Origin: Streptomyces sp. ICC1
GTDB taxonomy: Bacteria > Actinomycetota > Actinomycetes > Streptomycetales > Streptomycetaceae
NCBI RefSeq assembly: GCF_003287935.1
Contig: NZ_CP030287.1
Coordinates: 7,882,869 to 7,946,868, forward strand
Direction: 5' to 3'
Length of the DNA stretch: 64,000 bases
Of this stretch, positions 62,154-64,000 are shown piece by piece; position 1 is the first letter of the stretch; each line of letters starts with the position of its first letter. Both the position numbers and the translations under genes were made by a program. The notes beneath the pieces were generated by a model. That model did no database searches. It was given only the letters and a program-made list of their open reading frames with translations, and was not told the origin of the DNA.

Positions 62154-63223
62154 TCAGCGTGCGTTGAAATACTTCGCCTGGGGGTGGTGGATGACGATCG
62201 CGTCGGTGGACTGCTCCGGGTGGAGCTGGAACTCCTCGGAGAGGTGGACGCCGATCCGCTCGGGCTGGAGGAGGTCGGCGATCTTGGCGCGGTCTTCGAG
62301 GTCGGGGCAGGCGCCGTAGCCGAGGGAGAAGCGGGCGCCGCGGTACTTCAGGTCGAACATGTCCTGGACCTGTGCCGGGTCCTCGCCGCCGAAGCCGAGC
62401 TCGGCGCGGACGCGGGCGTGCCAGTACTCGGCCATGGCCTCCGCGAGCTGGACGGACAGTCCGTGCAGCTCGAGGTAGTCGCGGTAGGAGTCGGACGCGA
62501 AGAGCTTGGCCGTGGCCTCGCCGATCTTCGAGCCGACGGTGACGACCTGGAGGCCGACGACGTCGATCTCGCCGGACTCCTCGGGCCGGAAGAAGTCGGC
62601 CAGGCAGAGGCGGCGGCCGCGGCGCTGGCGCGGGAAGGTGAAACGGGTCCGCTCGTTGCCGGCCTCGTCGAGGATGATCAGGTCCTCGCCCTTGGAGACG
62701 CAGGGGAAGTACCCGTAGACCACGGCCGCTTCGAGCAGGTTCTCGGTGTGCAGCTTGTCCAGGAGGCCGCGCAGGCGGGGCCGGCCCTCCGACTCGACCA
62801 GTTCCTCGTACGTGGCTCCGCCGGCGCGGGCCTGCTTGAGGCCCCACTGGCCCTTGAACAGGGCGCCTTCGTCCAGCCAGGAGGCGTAGTCCTTGAGCGG
62901 GATGCCCTTGACGACACGGGTGCCCCAGAACGGCGGGGCGGGGATCGGGTTGTCGGTGGAGGTGTCGGAACGGCCGCCGGGCTCCTCCGCCTCCTCGACG
63001 GGGACGGGCGTGTCCCGCTTGGCGACGCGGCGCTGCTTGAGCTCGGGCAGGCTGGCGCCCGGAACTCCGCGCTTCACGGCGATCAGGGCGTCCATGAGGC
63101 GCAGGCCTTCGAAGGCGTCGCGGGCGTAGCGGACTTCGCCTTCGTAGATTTCGTGGAGGTCTTGTTCGACGTAGGCGCGGGTCAGGGCGGCGCCGCCGAG
63201 GATGACGGGGTAACCGAGGAGGG
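62154..63223 (-). CDS. metH: Cobalamin-dependent methionine synthase, C-terminal fragment
   Basis: About 356 residues remain of a roughly 1,150-residue protein. It reads VILGGAALTRAYVEQDLHEI and YARDAFEGLRLMDALIAVKR (end of the B12 domain), then the activation domain with GYGACPDLEDRAKIADLLQP, GVHLSEEFQLHPEQSTDAIV and HHPQAKYFNAR. The protein makes methionine from homocysteine and methyl-tetrahydrofolate; this domain binds S-adenosylmethionine for reactivation. The rest, and any upstream riboswitch, is lost where adapter sequence begins at 63224. Confidence 0.93.
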
Positions 63224-63256
63224 TCGTCGGCGGGGTCAGATGTGTATAAGAGGCGG
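63224..63256. other. Nextera Read 1 adapter remnant (junction)
   Basis: TCGTCGGCGGGGTCAG with AGATGTGTATAAGAGGCGG: the mosaic end is intact to AAGAG, then two changes. Adapter cuts metH. Confidence 0.92.
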
Positions 63257-63272
63257 CGGAGGAGCTGGGGGG

Positions 63273-64000
63273 TCAGCCCCGCGCCGCCGCCGGCGGGTTG
63301 TAGGGCGAGGGACCGCCGAACGCCCAGCGCAGCCGGGTCGCCCCGTCGATCTGCACCACACGCTCGATGTCGAACTCGCACATCCGCAGGGCGCCGGGCA
63401 CGGCGGCCCGGTCCCCCTCGGCCCAGTTGATCCGGGCCTTCCCCGTCAGCTGGAGGGTGTTGCCGGACTCCCAGTCGAGGAACAGCAGCCCGCAGCTCTC
63501 ATTGAGCTGAAGGTTCCCCAGGGTCATGTAGAAGGAGTTGCCGAAGTAGTCCGGCCAGACGAGCTTGCGCGGTCCCGCCACCGAGACGAAACCGGGGTCG
63601 CCGCCCCGGTGCGAGGAGTCCGCGCCGTAGCCGTCCGCCTGGCTGGCGATGAAGAAGGTGTCCGCGCCGCGGATCCACTTCTCCTGCTCCGGGGTGAGTC
63701 CCTCGCCGCTGCGGATCTCCCGGGACCCGGCGGGCCCGTCCGCGACCGGAACCCGCACCTGCAGGTACTTGGGGCAGTTGCCCAGCACCTGCTCGGTGCG
63801 GATGTGCAGCAGATCCCCTTCGCGCCGCGCCACGCCGTTGATCCTGATCCGGCTCGTCGTGTGCGGTTCGAGGGCGAGCAGGCCGATGTCGGCCGTCTCC
63901 TCGAAGGCACTGGCGAGCGGGTCGCCCGGCACGGGCACGGACGACAGCGTGATCGTGTGCCGGCCCGTGGGCAGGGCGAACCCGGGATCGCCCGTGACCA
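63273..64000 (-). CDS. PNPOx-like flavin split-barrel protein, 5' end beyond window
   Basis: The open frame reaches the end of the window, so the start is outside. It contains DTFFIASQADGYGADSSHRG, GFVSVAGPRKLVWPDYFGNS and MTLGNLQLNESCGLLFLDWE, the pattern of pyridoxamine 5'-phosphate oxidase-like proteins that bind FMN or F420; an upstream section (GRHTITLSSVPVP, SRIRINGVARREG) adds a domain found in longer family members. Function unknown; it probably detoxifies or reduces a small molecule. Its neighbour to the left is across an adapter junction. Confidence 0.85.
   Translation of the reverse strand, partial: VTGDPGFALPTGRHTITLSSVPVPGDPLASAFEETADIGLLALEPHTTSRIRINGVARREGDLLHIRTEQVLGNCPKYLQVRVPVADGPAGSREIRSGEGLTPEQEKWIRGADTFFIASQADGYGADSSHRGGDPGFVSVAGPRKLVWPDYFGNSFYMTLGNLQLNESCGLLFLDWESGNTLQLTGKARINWAEGDRAAVPGALRMCEFDIERVVQIDGATRLRWAFGGPSPYNPPAAARG

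Noticed and set aside
1..64000. CRISPR array, prophage, rRNA or tRNA genes
   Set aside because: No regularly spaced repeats, phage structural genes, or recognisable RNA gene sequences were seen on either strand.

Overview
The window is actinobacterial and almost certainly Streptomyces. GC is very high, GTG starts are common, and many families are typical of the genus: an SsgA-like sporulation protein, a DUF6243-type small basic protein, a Pls/PosA-type NRPS, a SpoIIE-phosphatase/anti-sigma-kinase fusion, an LPMO with an LAxTG anchor, and a RecB-nuclease / response-regulator / HAD / metH neighbourhood. No rRNA, tRNA, CRISPR array or phage was seen.

The sequence is not one intact chromosome segment. 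Illumina Nextera transposase-adapter sequence, lightly mutated, is embedded at about 5610, 12887, 27340, 41715, 56090 and 63224. At 12887, 56090 and 63224 a gene is cut off next to the adapter. Two self-complementary foldbacks (12732-12883, and 41743-41793 against 42112-42162) lie next to two of these sites. Further abrupt gene-to-gene joins without adapter occur near 31125, 48932 and 49130, and possibly 34545. Gene order should be trusted within blocks, not across joins.

Layout. (1) 1-5609: lipoprotein, CoA-transferase A/B pair, broken PHB-depolymerase-type esterase, secreted alpha/beta hydrolase; together they would suit use of external polyhydroxybutyrate. (2) 5629-12620: DJ-1/PfpI protein divergent from a GlxA-type regulator, a YnfA-family protein, the thyA-folA operon, a serine-hydrolase-fold protein with degenerate catalytic motifs. 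(3) 12620-12905: SDR fragment folded back on itself. (4) 12906-27330: Ser/Thr kinase with its 3' end lost, Pls/PosA NRPS plus M1 metallopeptidase, a sulfur locus (SfnB/DszC-like oxidoreductase, Rrf2 regulator, truncated substrate-binding lipoprotein, winged-helix regulator) with two tiny RRH[IV]D-type leader peptides and paired palindromes, an azoreductase/TetR pair, SsgA-like, CBS and ABM proteins. (5) 27363-41714: lipoprotein and two-component system, TetR, fragments of a 3-hydroxyacyl-CoA dehydrogenase and an M19-like protein, SpoIIE regulator, amidohydrolase, AAA ATPase, YaaH-type and ABC-2-like membrane proteins, secreted lipase, anchored LPMO. (6) 41748-56089: a 1,555-residue orphan protein, unusual terpene synthase, fragments of a C15-like peptidase, an MFS transporter and a TAP-like hydrolase, secretory lipase, AraC regulator and acyl-CoA synthetase. 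(7) 56123-63223: RecB-like nuclease (5' cut), response regulator, two paralogous peptide-binding lipoproteins, HAD phosphatase and metH (5' cut). (8) 63257-64000: a PNPOx-like protein running off the end.

The best biological signals are a hairpin MITE-like element found three times, each time with its terminal CTAG supplying a neighbour's TAG stop codon, and the sulfur locus with two sequence-related leader peptides and a shared 17-bp palindrome. Several enzyme-fold proteins also lack expected catalytic residues (10525, 46606, 47762).
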